DNA from: Artemia franciscana
Taxonomy: Eukaryota > Arthropoda > Branchiopoda > Anostraca > Artemiidae
Length of the DNA: 64,000 bases
Assembly (NCBI RefSeq): GCF_032884065.1
Contig: NC_088865.1
Span: 42,851,152 to 42,915,151 of the forward strand
Reading direction: 5' to 3'
Shown: positions 31,691 through 41,610 of the stretch, in pieces
How the letters are laid out: every line of letters begins with the position of its first letter
How positions within the stretch are numbered: position 1 is the first letter of the stretch
Program-made: the position numbers and the translations under genes
Notes under the pieces: generated by a model
The model's input: only the letters and a program-made list of their open reading frames with translations
What the model was told of the DNA's origin: nothing
The model's database searches: none

Positions 31691-32289
31691 TGACTGCTTG
31701 ATGAAGAATTGTACTTTCATTATCTTTACCAACCCTTCTCACTCAGAGAGGCAGCTAATACACTATGTTATCTTCTGAGGTAAAACTAATTCGAGGATTT
31801 TTGCAATAATCCCTTTTTTGAAAGGATTTTCCTATTCTTCCCAAAAGGACATTTACTGAAGAAAAAACATAGTTTTTGATAGAAGTAAAGATTAAAGTTG
31901 GAGCTTAAGACAAACCAATATTATTGCTTTGTAGCCAGTGAACATACATCTTGAAAACTAGCTCAAATATAACGGCTCATGATATTTTCCTGTATTGGCA
32001 GACTTTCATAAACTAAGGCTTTAATGAGAAAACAAACAAGAAAAAAACATGATTTTTGTCTAGTTGAACAATTAGCACTTTAGATTTTTAGTTATGGTAG
32101 AAAAGTAAGGTATTTTCGGATGTTTTATATTATTTGATTTTTGGATTTTTGTGAAGCTTTTCCTCACTCTGGCAGCTCACCCCCGGAAATCTCATAATTG
32201 ACAGGCCCTTTCACCATAGGCTATTGGGAACCATGTTACCCCAAATGCATAGTTGGATCTTTCAACTATGGCGAACGAGATGGCAATTC
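31691..32289. other. No gene seen
   Basis: AT-rich spacer between the tandem array and an inverted composite-repeat fragment. No frame or element recognised. Confidence 0.5.
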
Positions 32290-32740
32290 CAATATTTTAA
32301 TCAGATGACTTTTCTGAAAAAAGGAGTGTTGGAGGGGGGCTAGCTGCACCCCAATCTTTTTGGTTATTTATAAAGGAAACTAGAACTTTTGATTTTCCGT
32401 TCGAATGTGGACTCTTTTGATCTTCTAGGGTAATTAGTTCGATATGATCACTCCTCGAAAAGAAATTTTGATTAGAAATTTTGATTAGGATTCTTTGAAT
32501 TTTTGGGGGTGTTTCTCCCCTTATTTGAAACTCAGGCAATTTTTCTCAGACTTCTAGCTTTAATAAGTAACATTCACCTTAATTAATCTTATATATTCGG
32601 AATCGGCATAAAAGTCAATTTAATTCTTTTTATTTATCTAATGATATCAATATTCAGTTTTTTAGAGTTTTGGTTACTATTGAGATGTGTCAGTCCTTAC
32701 TCAAAGTTTGTTATCAAGAACTGTTTGATAATGAGCTCCT
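32290..32740 (-). repeat. Composite repeat fragment, inverted and diverged (C5)
   Basis: In reverse orientation: CAAACAGTTCTTGATAACAA at the right (about 32,735), then GGTTACTATTGAG-type and AGTTCTAGT-type blocks leading left to about 32,290. This is the left half of the family, much more diverged than C2-C4, so an older copy. Open frames here are repeat-derived. Confidence 0.65.
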
Positions 32741-33160
32741 GACTTAACATTATATAAATATTTGGCCTTTCCGATCATGATTGTGCCTAAATGACTATCT
32801 CTTACGGGTGAGATACAAATACAAAAATTTAAAATGTACAGTATAAAATCACATATATAAAATATAAAACTGAAATATGTTTATAAAGGCTGAAACTCCT
32901 AGCGTAGTCTTTGAATGTTTAAGATTGGATGATAGATTTTCATTAAGGATATCTAATTTCAATGTATAATCTAAGGTTAAAAAAATTCAGTGTAATAAAT
33001 ATTGGCGAGTAATCATAGACTTTAAAGAGATTTAAATAAAAAATTATTTCTATGCATACACAGCTAGCAAAATTTTTCTGTTGAGAATTATTACTTCTAT
33101 TGACAATTTCCTATGTAATTAATGTTCTTTACTACGAACTGTTTGATTCAACAAGTAAAT
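32741..33160. other. No gene seen
   Basis: AT-rich. A short piece near 33,133-33,146 (TACGAACTGTTTGA) resembles the terminal hairpin arm of the composite repeat in reverse. Confidence 0.45.
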
Positions 33161-33164
33161 TAAG

Positions 33165-33520
33165 CACAAAAAAATAATTGTCGACATAAACTAAGGAGAA
33201 AAATTAAAACTTAATACTAACAGAAATATTCTGTATATCGGGGAGGGGGGGTGTTACCACCCCCTGAATACCCCTCTCAGCAAGCTAATGTTCCTAGGAA
33301 CTTAAAAAAAAGAAAGATCCTAATTTTAAATTATACGACCTTTCTGTTTCAGGAATCGTTCTTAAAGGATTGAGACAAAAGGTCAATCTTCCACGTAAAG
33401 AGTGGAGTACTGAAGAGGAGGTAGCCACTCTCATATACGGAATAATTTCTTTTTGTTTTGTGCTCTAATGTTGATCATTCTTCCAGTAGAAAAAAACTTA
33501 TTTTTATTTATTTAATTTCT
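33165..33520. repeat. Old, diverged palindromic module (C6)
   Basis: AACTAAGGAGAAAAATTAAA, ACAGAAATATTCTGTATATC, then after a spacer CCACGTAAAGAGTGGAG, CTCTCATATACGGAATAATT and a T-rich end with TTTATTTAAT. Arms are still recognisable as the family palindrome but mismatched. Confidence 0.65.
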
Positions 33521-33529
33521 AATCTTATT

Positions 33530-34284
33530 TCAAATAATGCCGGAACATTTCATACCCAAGAAAAATTTTCATAGAAAGTTTCTTCTAACGTAAAATCTTT
33601 CAGCCGGAAAACTACCCCGGACAATTCTATCCTTGCTGTAAATTCCCCCAAGAAAATTCTCGCTTACGATTCCACCTGAAAAACACTCCTTAGTATAATT
33701 TCATTTGAAAAAAAAATGGTTTCATGTAATTTCTAATCCTTTTTAAGGCCACGAGGGAATCTTTTTTGTGCGGAAGATATCTCTTGGAAATCCCTAACCC
33801 AGAATAAACATTTCCCCTCAGAAAATTTGCCCACGGAAAATTTTTTTGTGATGATTTTCCATGAAAAATTTCTCCCAAACCCCCCCCTCCCTACGTAAAA
33901 ATCCCCAAGAAAACTCAAACTTCCTTAAAAATCAATCCCAGAAAATTTCCCCAAAGCATCTCACATTTAAAATAGGGATACCACAGAGAAAGTAAGACAA
34001 GTAAAACAAATTTCGTAAATAAATTGTGGCCAAATCCCCCGTGTAAAATTTCTCCTGGAAAGTTCATCCAAAGAAACTTCCATCCCTTTGGGAAATTTTC
34101 CCCAAAGAAAAACAATCCCAGAAAATCTTCCTGTAAAAAAATTTAGTGTATTTCCCTACAACAGATACTATATGTAAATAAAGAGCAAATTTCATAGCTT
34201 GCCGCCCTTCCTCCACTGGTTCTGGGGCGTCATCTTCAAATATATACTTGTTGTACATTTCAACTATTCTAAGCAAAATGGCCA
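33530..34284. repeat. Degenerate GAAAATTTCCCC-rich stretch
   Basis: Irregularly repeated short motifs such as GGAAAATTTTTTTG, AGAAAATTTCCCC and CCTGGAAAGTTCATCC. Minus-strand open frames (33,690-34,115) translate to G/F/W/K-rich strings reflecting the motif, not a protein. It looks like a decayed minisatellite; no fixed period could be set. Confidence 0.45.
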
Positions 34285-34444
34285 TTTAAAAATTTTGATC
34301 AGACGAATTTTTGAAAAGGTGTTGAAGGGGGCTAGTTACCATCCAATTTTTTCTTTCACTTAAAAGGGGACTAGAGATCTGGATTTCCGTTCAAATAAGT
34401 TCTCAAACGAGATTTTAGAACCATTGGCTAGATACAATTATTAA

Positions 34445-34505
<61 letters not shown>

Positions 34506-34900
34506 TGATCGGTTTTCTGGCAAAAATAGAAAATTCCTCATTTGTGCAGAATTGAGCTTGGAACCTATACAATACGGTTCTCTAATGCGATGAATTTGAC
34601 GGTGTCATTTTAATTAAAATGTTTTGATATTTAGCAGGTGTGATGAATTTGACGGTGTCATTTTCATTAAAATATTCTGATATTTCCCCTTTCTTAGAAA
34701 TTTGGCAAATTTTCTCAGGCTCGTAGGCTTTGATGGGTAACACTAAACTTATTGAATATTACATATTTAGAACCATCATAATAAGTCAATTCTTCGGATA
34801 AATCTTTTGAAATCAAATTGTCATTTTTTAGAGTTTCGGTTACTTTTGAGCTCCGTCACTCCTTACTTACAGTTTGTTACGCCGAGCTGCTTTATTATAA
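34285..34900 (-). repeat. Composite repeat fragment, inverted, with 58-bp poly-A
   Basis: Reverse-orientation left and middle modules: ATCCAATTTTTT, a poly-A run (34,446-34,503) equivalent to the internal poly-T of other copies, then blocks ending in TCACTCCTTACTTACAGTTTG. A phrase GATGAATTTGACGGTGTCAT occurs twice (about 34,586 and 34,643), a local duplication. Confidence 0.75.
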
Positions 34901-34911
34901 ATTCCACAATT

Positions 34912-35375
34912 AAACAGTTCGTTGTACAGAACTCTAAGTATGGAACCACTCGACCCAATAGTAACTGAAAGTGTAAGAAACAGATTTTGGGAAACAATAG
35001 ATGTATCTGAAGATTTTGCTTTTTATCTTCATTAAATAAACAAAAAGATTACATTTTTTAACTGAAATTAAGGATAATCATTAAAATTCAAATGAACAGA
35101 AATTATTACATACATGGCAGGGGGGGGAGTAGCTCCTTCTGAACACCTCGCTCTTTACGCTAAAGTTTTTTAGTGCTTAAAAAAACTTCTTATCTTTTTA
35201 ATTAAACGAACAGAGTTTCGGAAGTTGTGTTAAAGGAAGTGGAACAAAATTCAAACTTTAACGTAAAGAGCTAGGCGTTAAGGAGAGGCACCCCCGTCAT
35301 ATACGTAGTAATTCCTGTTCGTTTTAAGTTTTAATGCTGCTCCTTACTTTCAGTTGAAAAAACTTTTTTTAAATT
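34912..35375 (+). repeat. Composite head fragment joined to an old palindromic module (C7)
   Basis: AAACAGTTCGTTGTACAGAA (34,913) resembles the left terminus; about 120 bp later (35,033) an old palindromic module starts with TTAAATAAAC and runs to 35,375. Its CTCGCTCTTTACGCTAAAG and CTTTAACGTAAAGAGC arms survive, but the loop is enlarged. The middle of the composite is deleted. Confidence 0.65.
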
Positions 35376-35647
35376 AATTTCTAATTGTTTTTTAAGTAGT
35401 GCCAGTAAATCCGCCTCCACCTCGGATTGATTCTCTAGTCAATTCAATCCTGGTAAAAAGTTATCTAGGACAATTACACTTAACGTCTCCACGCATAAAA
35501 CTAAGTTGGCAGTGAGAAAGCAAGACATAAGAAGAATATCGTATAGGATTCTGGTTTTTTCACCTAATGTAAAATTTCCCTTGAAAAATTCACCACCTGA
35601 AAACTCCCCTTCCCACGGATAATTATCCCCATGGAAAATGCCACCTG
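35376..35647. other. No gene seen
   Basis: AT-rich DNA with scattered AAAATTTCCCTTGAAAAATT-like motifs, similar to 33,530-34,284. Confidence 0.4.
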
Positions 35648-35766
35648 CAGGCAGTGGGGTTGGCTCTGTATTCTATATTTATTCAAGAAGGAGTGATAAA
35701 ACTAAAAAAAAAACCTCAAACGAGGCTAATTAAATAAATATAGAATATAAACCTCACCCCGCTGCC
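35648..35766. repeat. Short foldback element, ~119 bp
   Basis: Left arm GGCAGTGGGGTTGGCTCTGT followed by ATTCTATATTTATT; right arm is its imperfect reverse complement, ending AACCTCACCCCGCTGCC. Arms of about 35 bp enclose about 47 bp. Possibly a small MITE; no flanking duplication confirmed. Confidence 0.6.
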
Positions 35767-35916
35767 CACGGGCTCATGGACCAATACGCTTCGCTCTTTA
35801 GGTAATGTTTCCTATAAGCAGGCCCACTTAACTCATTTATAGTGTGCCTCATGGACGAGGATGGTCAACGAAAATGGATGCGCTCCTAGAGTTAGCATTT
35901 CTAAGTGCTATAGTAT

Positions 35917-35946
35917 GGAAACTATGCTGCTTCACAGCATAGTTTC
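35917..35946. other. Perfect 13-bp stem hairpin
   Basis: GGAAACTATGCTG, loop CTTCA, then CAGCATAGTTTCC. No T-run or gene nearby gives it a role. Confidence 0.7.
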
Positions 35947-37004
35947 CAGTTTAGACAGCTGTTGACGAAACTAAACATTTACCTAAATTTTCGTTGTTGG
36001 TATTATTGACAGTGTTTTTGATGTAATCTCAAAAGTATAAAAGCTGATGGAAGAAGGTGTAGAATGCTTGGTTTATGCTATTTTAAGCCTTTTTTATACC
36101 CAAAAACTAGAAATATTTGGTCATTTTCAAAAGCTCAAAAGGCTTAAATTTGAATTTCCGATAAAAGTGATTACTATATTCGTAAAGAGTTTAAAAAACA
36201 CATCAAGTGGTATGTTCACTCTATTCGTAAGTCAATAATATGAACAACGAAAAATTTACCACATCTATTTTGCTAAATCTATTTGTAACACAAGGATGGG
36301 GAAACCTATAAAAATGTCGAGTGAAAGCAACACTTTGCTAAGTACACACATAATTCCATGAAGACTAGAGGAAATTTATGAACCCCCGTGTCTCTCTCCA
36401 AAATGATACCGTTGCTAGAAACAATTCATTAGTTGTTTCAAACTGTTCCTCTTTTGTTTTCTTTATAGCAAAGATTTTTCGAAAAAACAAATCTACGGGT
36501 ATAGAAATGGTCTTTGAATAGTCTCCAAGGGTATATGTCCCTGTGACCAAAATACCTAAACCTGCTTTATTTCATTTTCTATAAAAAAGTAAATATAGAC
36601 ATACCTAATGCCCATTCTGGACCTGCCCACAAGATAATATAGTAATAGAGTATGGGAGGTATCCCGAGAGATGTCAGATTCATTGTTTGACACTTGGGTT
36701 AAATGGTCAGTTGCGACTGATCTGTTCCAGCTCTTGTTGCTTGTGCCGCTTGGTATTGACTATTGCGTAACAGATTGAAGTGAGCAGACTAATGACCCAG
36801 TTCTTCGTCCAGAAATGGGCAATGTTTTAAGCAACTCAACATGACTGGTTTTATTTCATTGATTATGTACAAGTATCGAGCAGACCTTAGCTGGGGAGGA
36901 GGGCTGTGAACTATATACTGTCCAGCAATATAATTCAACATAAATGTAATACATGGAAATAGTGCCTCTAAACAGTATATTTTTTCAACAACTCAAAAAC
37001 ATCA
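35947..37004. other. No gene supported
   Basis: Short frames at 36,047-36,238 and 36,365-36,550 have no recognisable family or splice context. No repeat-family match seen. Confidence 0.5.
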
Positions 37005-38648
37005 TACATTAAAACTTAAAACGAACAGAAATTATTCTGTATATGAAAGGGGTTATCCCCTTCGCAACTCCCCGCTCTTTACGCTAAAGTTTGACTTTTT
37101 GTCACAACTCTACTTTTTAAACAATAAAAAACAACTTTAGCGTAAAGAGCGAGGCGTTTAGGAGAGGACAACCCCTTTCATATATGGAATAATTTCTGTT
37201 CGTTTTAAGTTTTAATGTTGCTCCTTACTCACAGTTAAAAAAAAACTTAGTTTTTTTTATTTAAATTCTAAACGTTTTAGAATTAATGTCTTTTGATTTC
37301 GGCTCACCGCAAATGAATAAATAAAACAAAATTTTCATATTAATATATTTCTTTTCTAAATGGCCTTCTCATAGTTTTTATCCGATGATGTTGAAAAAAA
37401 GGGGCAGGGGAGGAGGCCTAGTTGCCCTCCAATTTTTTGCTACTAAAAAATACAACTAGATTTTTTTATTTTTTTACGAACGTTTGTTAGTAATAAACAT
37501 GCGTACCTTACGAATTAGCTTACGTAACGAACTTCTATATTTGTGTATTTTTATTATGAATATTAAGGGGTTTACCCCCTCTTCAATACCTCGCTCTTTA
37601 CACTAAAGCTTGAATTTTGTATCAAATGTTTAAGAATGACCCCTGAATCACAAAGGCCGTAGAATAAATAGTTGAAATTACTAAAATACTTTAGCGTAAA
37701 GAGCAAGAGATTGTGGAGGAGACGAACCCCCTTATATGCGTAATATTTTATATTTGTTTTAAGTTTTAATGCTGCTCATTTCTTCCAGTTGAAAAAAATT
37801 AATTATTTAGTTTCTCAGTGTTTTTTGTTTTAAATAATGCTAGATATTCCAGCGCCCCCTTCATGGAAATTATCTTCCTTCGTGAAAAATTCCTACATGG
37901 AAAGATCATCCCACTTAACCCCCTCTCCCCGACCCACCCCCACCCAAATGTGAGAAAGTCCCCCTGAAAATGTCTGCACACTTCATAATAACCATTACTA
38001 TAAGTAAATAATGGTCAAAGTTTGCAACTTGCAGCCCCTCCCCCGGGGACTTTGGGGGATTAAGTCGTCCCAAAAGACATATTTATTAAGTTTTTGACGA
38101 AGTTGAACAGAATGGCTACCATAAAATTTTGATCCGGTGACTTTGAGGGAAAATGTGCGTGGGAGGGGGCCTAGGTGCCCTCTTACTTTTGGGCACTGAA
38201 AAAGGGTATTATAACTTTTAAATTCAGTTAGAATGAGCCCTCTTGCGACAGTCTAAGACCACGTGGTTGATACGGTCACTCATAGAAAAAAAAACAAAAA
38301 AAAAAAAAAAAACAAAAAAAACACGCACCCGTGATCTGTCTTCTGACAAAAAATTTTTGTAGATAGGAGCTTGAAACTTATACGTTAAATCTGATGTGTG
38401 ATTTTCGTCAAGATTCTATGACTTTTAATGGGTGTTTTCCCCTATTTTCTAAAATAAGGCAAATTTGCTCAGACTCGTAACATTTGATCGGCAAAATTAT
38501 ACTTGAAGAAACTTATATATTTAAATTCAGCATTAAAATGCGATTCTTTTGATTTAACTATTTGTATCAAAATTCCGTTTTTTAGAATTTTGGTTACTAT
38601 TGAGCCGGCTTGCTCCTTACTGCAAGTTCGTTACCACGAACTAATTAA
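37005..38648 (-). repeat. Composite foldback repeat, inverted copy C8
   Basis: Nearly complete in reverse: palindromic module (37,005-37,262), linker (TACGTAACG region about 37,500-37,530), motif module (about 37,560-37,740), G-rich block (C-rich here, about 37,910-38,060), A-rich tract (about 38,281-38,325), left module, and terminal TTCGTTACCACGAACT at about 38,627-38,642. The outer end of the palindrome at 37,005 lacks its AT-rich tip. Palindrome arms are only moderately matched. Confidence 0.82.
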
Positions 38649-39418
38649 TGTGTACATCAGATTGATAGAAAACTGTCCTAACTGTATTTTGAAAGTTTTG
38701 GTACAACAAGGACGATTTTGGGGGGAGAAAATAACTTATGTTTACAAACCCACCAGATAAATAATTCAAAACGACCAGTAATAAAAACAGCTTTTTCAAA
38801 GAAAAACATTTCTTTTATTATGGTTAAAATATTTTATTTTTCCTAAAATATTTTTATATTTTTAATTTTATCTTAGTAGCAAATACAAATCAAAAAGGTC
38901 ATGGAAACAAATTGTAAGTAGGGAGCAATACGGCTCAGTAGTATCCGAAATTCTAAAAATGAAACTTAGATACCAATAAATATATTAAAAGGATTGACTT
39001 ATTGTGTTTATTCCAAATGTCGTCCAGTAACGCCTAAGGGTTGTAACTGACATTTTTGACGAAACTGAGTTAATCTGAACTTTAGACTCCTAGAACATTG
39101 TGCTACAAGTTTGCAACCACAGGGATACGTAACGTCCACTTGTTGCCGAAATTGCCAATCCCACCGTGGACGTATCTGCAAAAAGCTACTCTGCAAAGTA
39201 CATCAGTTTCATCAGTTATTTGTCAGTTACGCCATTACGAATCTGGAAGTTGGGAAATACAAAATCATAATTTGGAAGGTTACGGGGCTAAACTTACCAG
39301 ACTAAGTATCTGGAGATAAGAGGCTTCCACATTTTCATGTTTTTTGAAAGGTTGATCTAAAAAAAAATGCATTATGCCTGAAACCTTCCCCCTAATAGCA
39401 CTTATATCCTGCATAAGT
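38649..39418. other. No gene seen; small composite head fragment
   Basis: At about 38,895-39,015 AAACAAATTGTAAGTAGGGA and GGCTCAGTAGTATCC are a diverged composite head. The rest (39,016-39,418) has slightly higher GC and opposing short frames on both strands with no family I can name. Confidence 0.45.
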
Positions 39419-39858
39419 CAGTCAGGGAAACTTGTAATGGCATATCATGCCATTATCATGCATAGGGTCAAACCCTATGCTTTAAACTATATATCTTGAT
39501 TGACCAAATGCCATCCTTTTGCTTTAAACCACATACCTTGAATCAGGCTGAATCAGGATTCAAGGTATGTGGTTAAAAGCAAAGGTTTCCATTTGGTTAA
39601 TCAAGGTATATGATTAAAAGCATAGAGTTAGACTGTTCTATATCACTTGAAAATGGTCTAACCCTATGCCGTAAACCATATATCTTGATTGGCCAAATGC
39701 CAACACTTTGCTTTAAATCACATACCTTGAATTAGGCTGAATCAGGATTCAAGTTGTGTGGTTTAAAGCAAAGGTTTGGCATTTGGTCAATCAAGGTGTA
39801 TGGTTTAAAGCATAGGGTTAGAATTTTTTCAAGTGAAAATCACACGTTTCCCTGACTG
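39419..39858. mobile_element. MITE-like element with 13-bp TIRs and two internal palindromes
   Basis: Outer inverted repeats CAGTCAGGGAAAC (39,419-39,431) and GTTTCCCTGACTG (39,846-39,858) match perfectly. Immediate flanks GCATAAGT and GCATAATT look like an 8-bp target duplication with one mismatch, which would suit a hAT-type element. Inside, two related palindromes lie in tandem (about 39,466-39,634 and 39,655-39,824), each with ~75-bp arms containing CTATGCTTTAAAC, CTTGATTGACCAAATGCC and CACATACCTTGAAT. About 440 bp, no coding. Confidence 0.75.
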
Positions 39859-39939
39859 GCATAATTAGGCCTATCCGCATTTTGTTTTATAATTTTTGTG
39901 CAGTAAACTGATTAGAGTCTTGTAGTCACTTTTAATTTA

Positions 39940-39951
39940 TTTTCTTTCCAG
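39940..39951 (+). promoter_or_regulatory. Possible splice acceptor upstream of pseudogene start
   Basis: TTTCTTTCCAG after a pyrimidine-rich stretch, 25 bp before the ATG at 39,976. It would fit an intron in the 5' UTR. Sequence-only inference. Confidence 0.35.
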
Positions 39952-39975
39952 AATTACCTTGTTGAAGAACTTTGA

Positions 39976-41610
39976 ATGAAACAGAACTCTCTTTCAGGAA
40001 TCAGAACTCCAAAGAGGACTGCACTTTCAGAGGAAGGGCTTCGGAGGCTCATAGAAGATGACAATGACGAAGATTTATCATTTGATTTAGATGGTGATCC
40101 CAAAGACAAGGCTTGGGTGCCAGACAAGGAGGGTCCAAGCACGGACAATGAGAGAGAAAATCCCAATCAGGAAAGTTTTATTGAAGTAGACACTAGCGCT
40201 CCTGATCAAACTGATGCAACTGTTCCAGAAAGGGACTACCACAGAACTGTATGTTGTTGATAATCAGGCATTAGTTGAAAGAGGGAACACAGAACAACAT
40301 CCCAAATGAAAGAAAGTGACCGATATTGACAGGAAAAAGGAACGTGCTGCCGGACAAGAATACACAGCACAGAAAACGCAAAAAGTTCTTCCAGCAAAAG
40401 AACTAAAGGAATTTAGTTGCAAATGCAAACCCGTGAGTATCTGCGTGTAAAAGTATCTACAGAAAAATTATCTTATCTTATATCTACATATGAACTTATC
40501 TTTTCACACTCCCAAAAAGGATCAATGCCATACATGCACCTGATACTACTTACTTACTAAAGGAGAAAAAAAGAATTAGGCTGAGTCATTTCAGCAGCAC
40601 CAGTCAAGAGCAAAGCGTGCTCGCCAAGTTAAAAATGTGATAAAAGATGTTATCCTGAACAGTGAGGAAGGACTGAAGAGCGCTATGTTGCGGAATATGG
40701 ACTTACAAAGAGTACTTGAAACTCCGAAAGCAGAGACCTGTACTATTTTTTACAAAAGAATATTAGTAGTTTCTAACATGATGATTTTTAACTTGATAAC
40801 CAAAAAGGCTCACTGCAACCTTCGGGACCAGACGAAAGGGCAAAGAGGCACCAATGAAGTTGATCCGCTTATGTATAACATTCTGAATGAGTATAGGAGC
40901 TACAGGTAATTCTATTTTGTTACTGATGGCTGCAGTGGGCAGCTCAAAAACCAGTTCGTTGCCTCCGTGTTTTTATATGCTGTTCAGACACTGCATCACG
41001 TCCAAGAAATAAATCATGTATTTCTTTAAAGTGGCCATTCTCAGCAAGAAGGGGTCAGCATGCACTCATGCATCAAAAGAGCAGGCAAAACCTTACCTGT
41101 GTTTTCTATAGAAAACTGGAGAACCATCTGCCTAATAGCCAGAATCAACCCTGAGCAGTATAAGGTGCACGTGATCGATGACTACAGTTTTTGGCTGGAC
41201 TTCAAGCAAACTGCTGACACTATCTTGAGAGACAGAAAATGGGCCTATAAGGCCGGCGGGGAAAGTCTGCAAGTGAAACAGAATTCGAAAAAGTGGCTCA
41301 ACTAGTCGATTGAGCGGCCAACCGAGATCCATTTCAGCTATGACTAAGACTCTGACCTTTCAATCATAAAAGTGAACGAGTCGTGACTTAGAATGACACC
41401 AAAAAAAAACTCTTTGCAGCTCCTCAGTGCATACAAGGGACCGACTCCTCTTCCTCCTGCGAAATACAAAGATCTGATGGACTTATGCCATACTCTTGTA
41501 ATCCCCAGGACTTTCTACGAGTACTACGTTGCTCTTCCTTCATCGGAATCAACCAGAGACGCTTTGTATGAGTCAGACGTCGAAGAGGAAGATCCGAAAG
41601 ATCTTTAAGT
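39976..41610 (+). pseudogene. Broken gene of an uncharacterised, transposase-like arthropod family
   Basis: Blocks appear in the order known from a multicopy, unnamed family of animal proteins: acidic N-terminus (MKQNSLSGIRTPKRTALSEE), basic KKVTDIDRKKERAAGQEYTA, CKCKP followed by a donor-like GTGAGT (40,432), PKKDQCHTC (about 40,515), MDLQRVLETPKAETCTIFYK, GQRGTNEVD, FVTDGCSGQLKNQFVASVFL (about 40,920), SGHSQQEGVSMHSCIKRAGK (about 41,035-41,090), and VIDDYSFWLDFKQTADTILR. The spaced D (TDGC.GQ) and E (GHSQ.E) recall an RNase H-like DDE transposase or integrase core; that is inference. The acidic C-terminus (YESDVEEEDPKDL, stop at 41,608) looks genuine. Several stops and frame changes, for example TAA after YRSYR near 40,907, and a missing section around 40,435-40,490 show it is dead. 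Confidence 0.72.

Noticed and set aside
35917-35946. Perfect hairpin considered as a transcription terminator or microRNA precursor
   Set aside because: The 13-bp stem is too short for a microRNA precursor and bacterial-type terminators do not apply here.
39098-39319. Frame with LLPKLPIPPW, faintly like a retroelement structural-protein motif
   Set aside because: Too short, no neighbouring domains or terminal repeats, and an equally open antisense frame.
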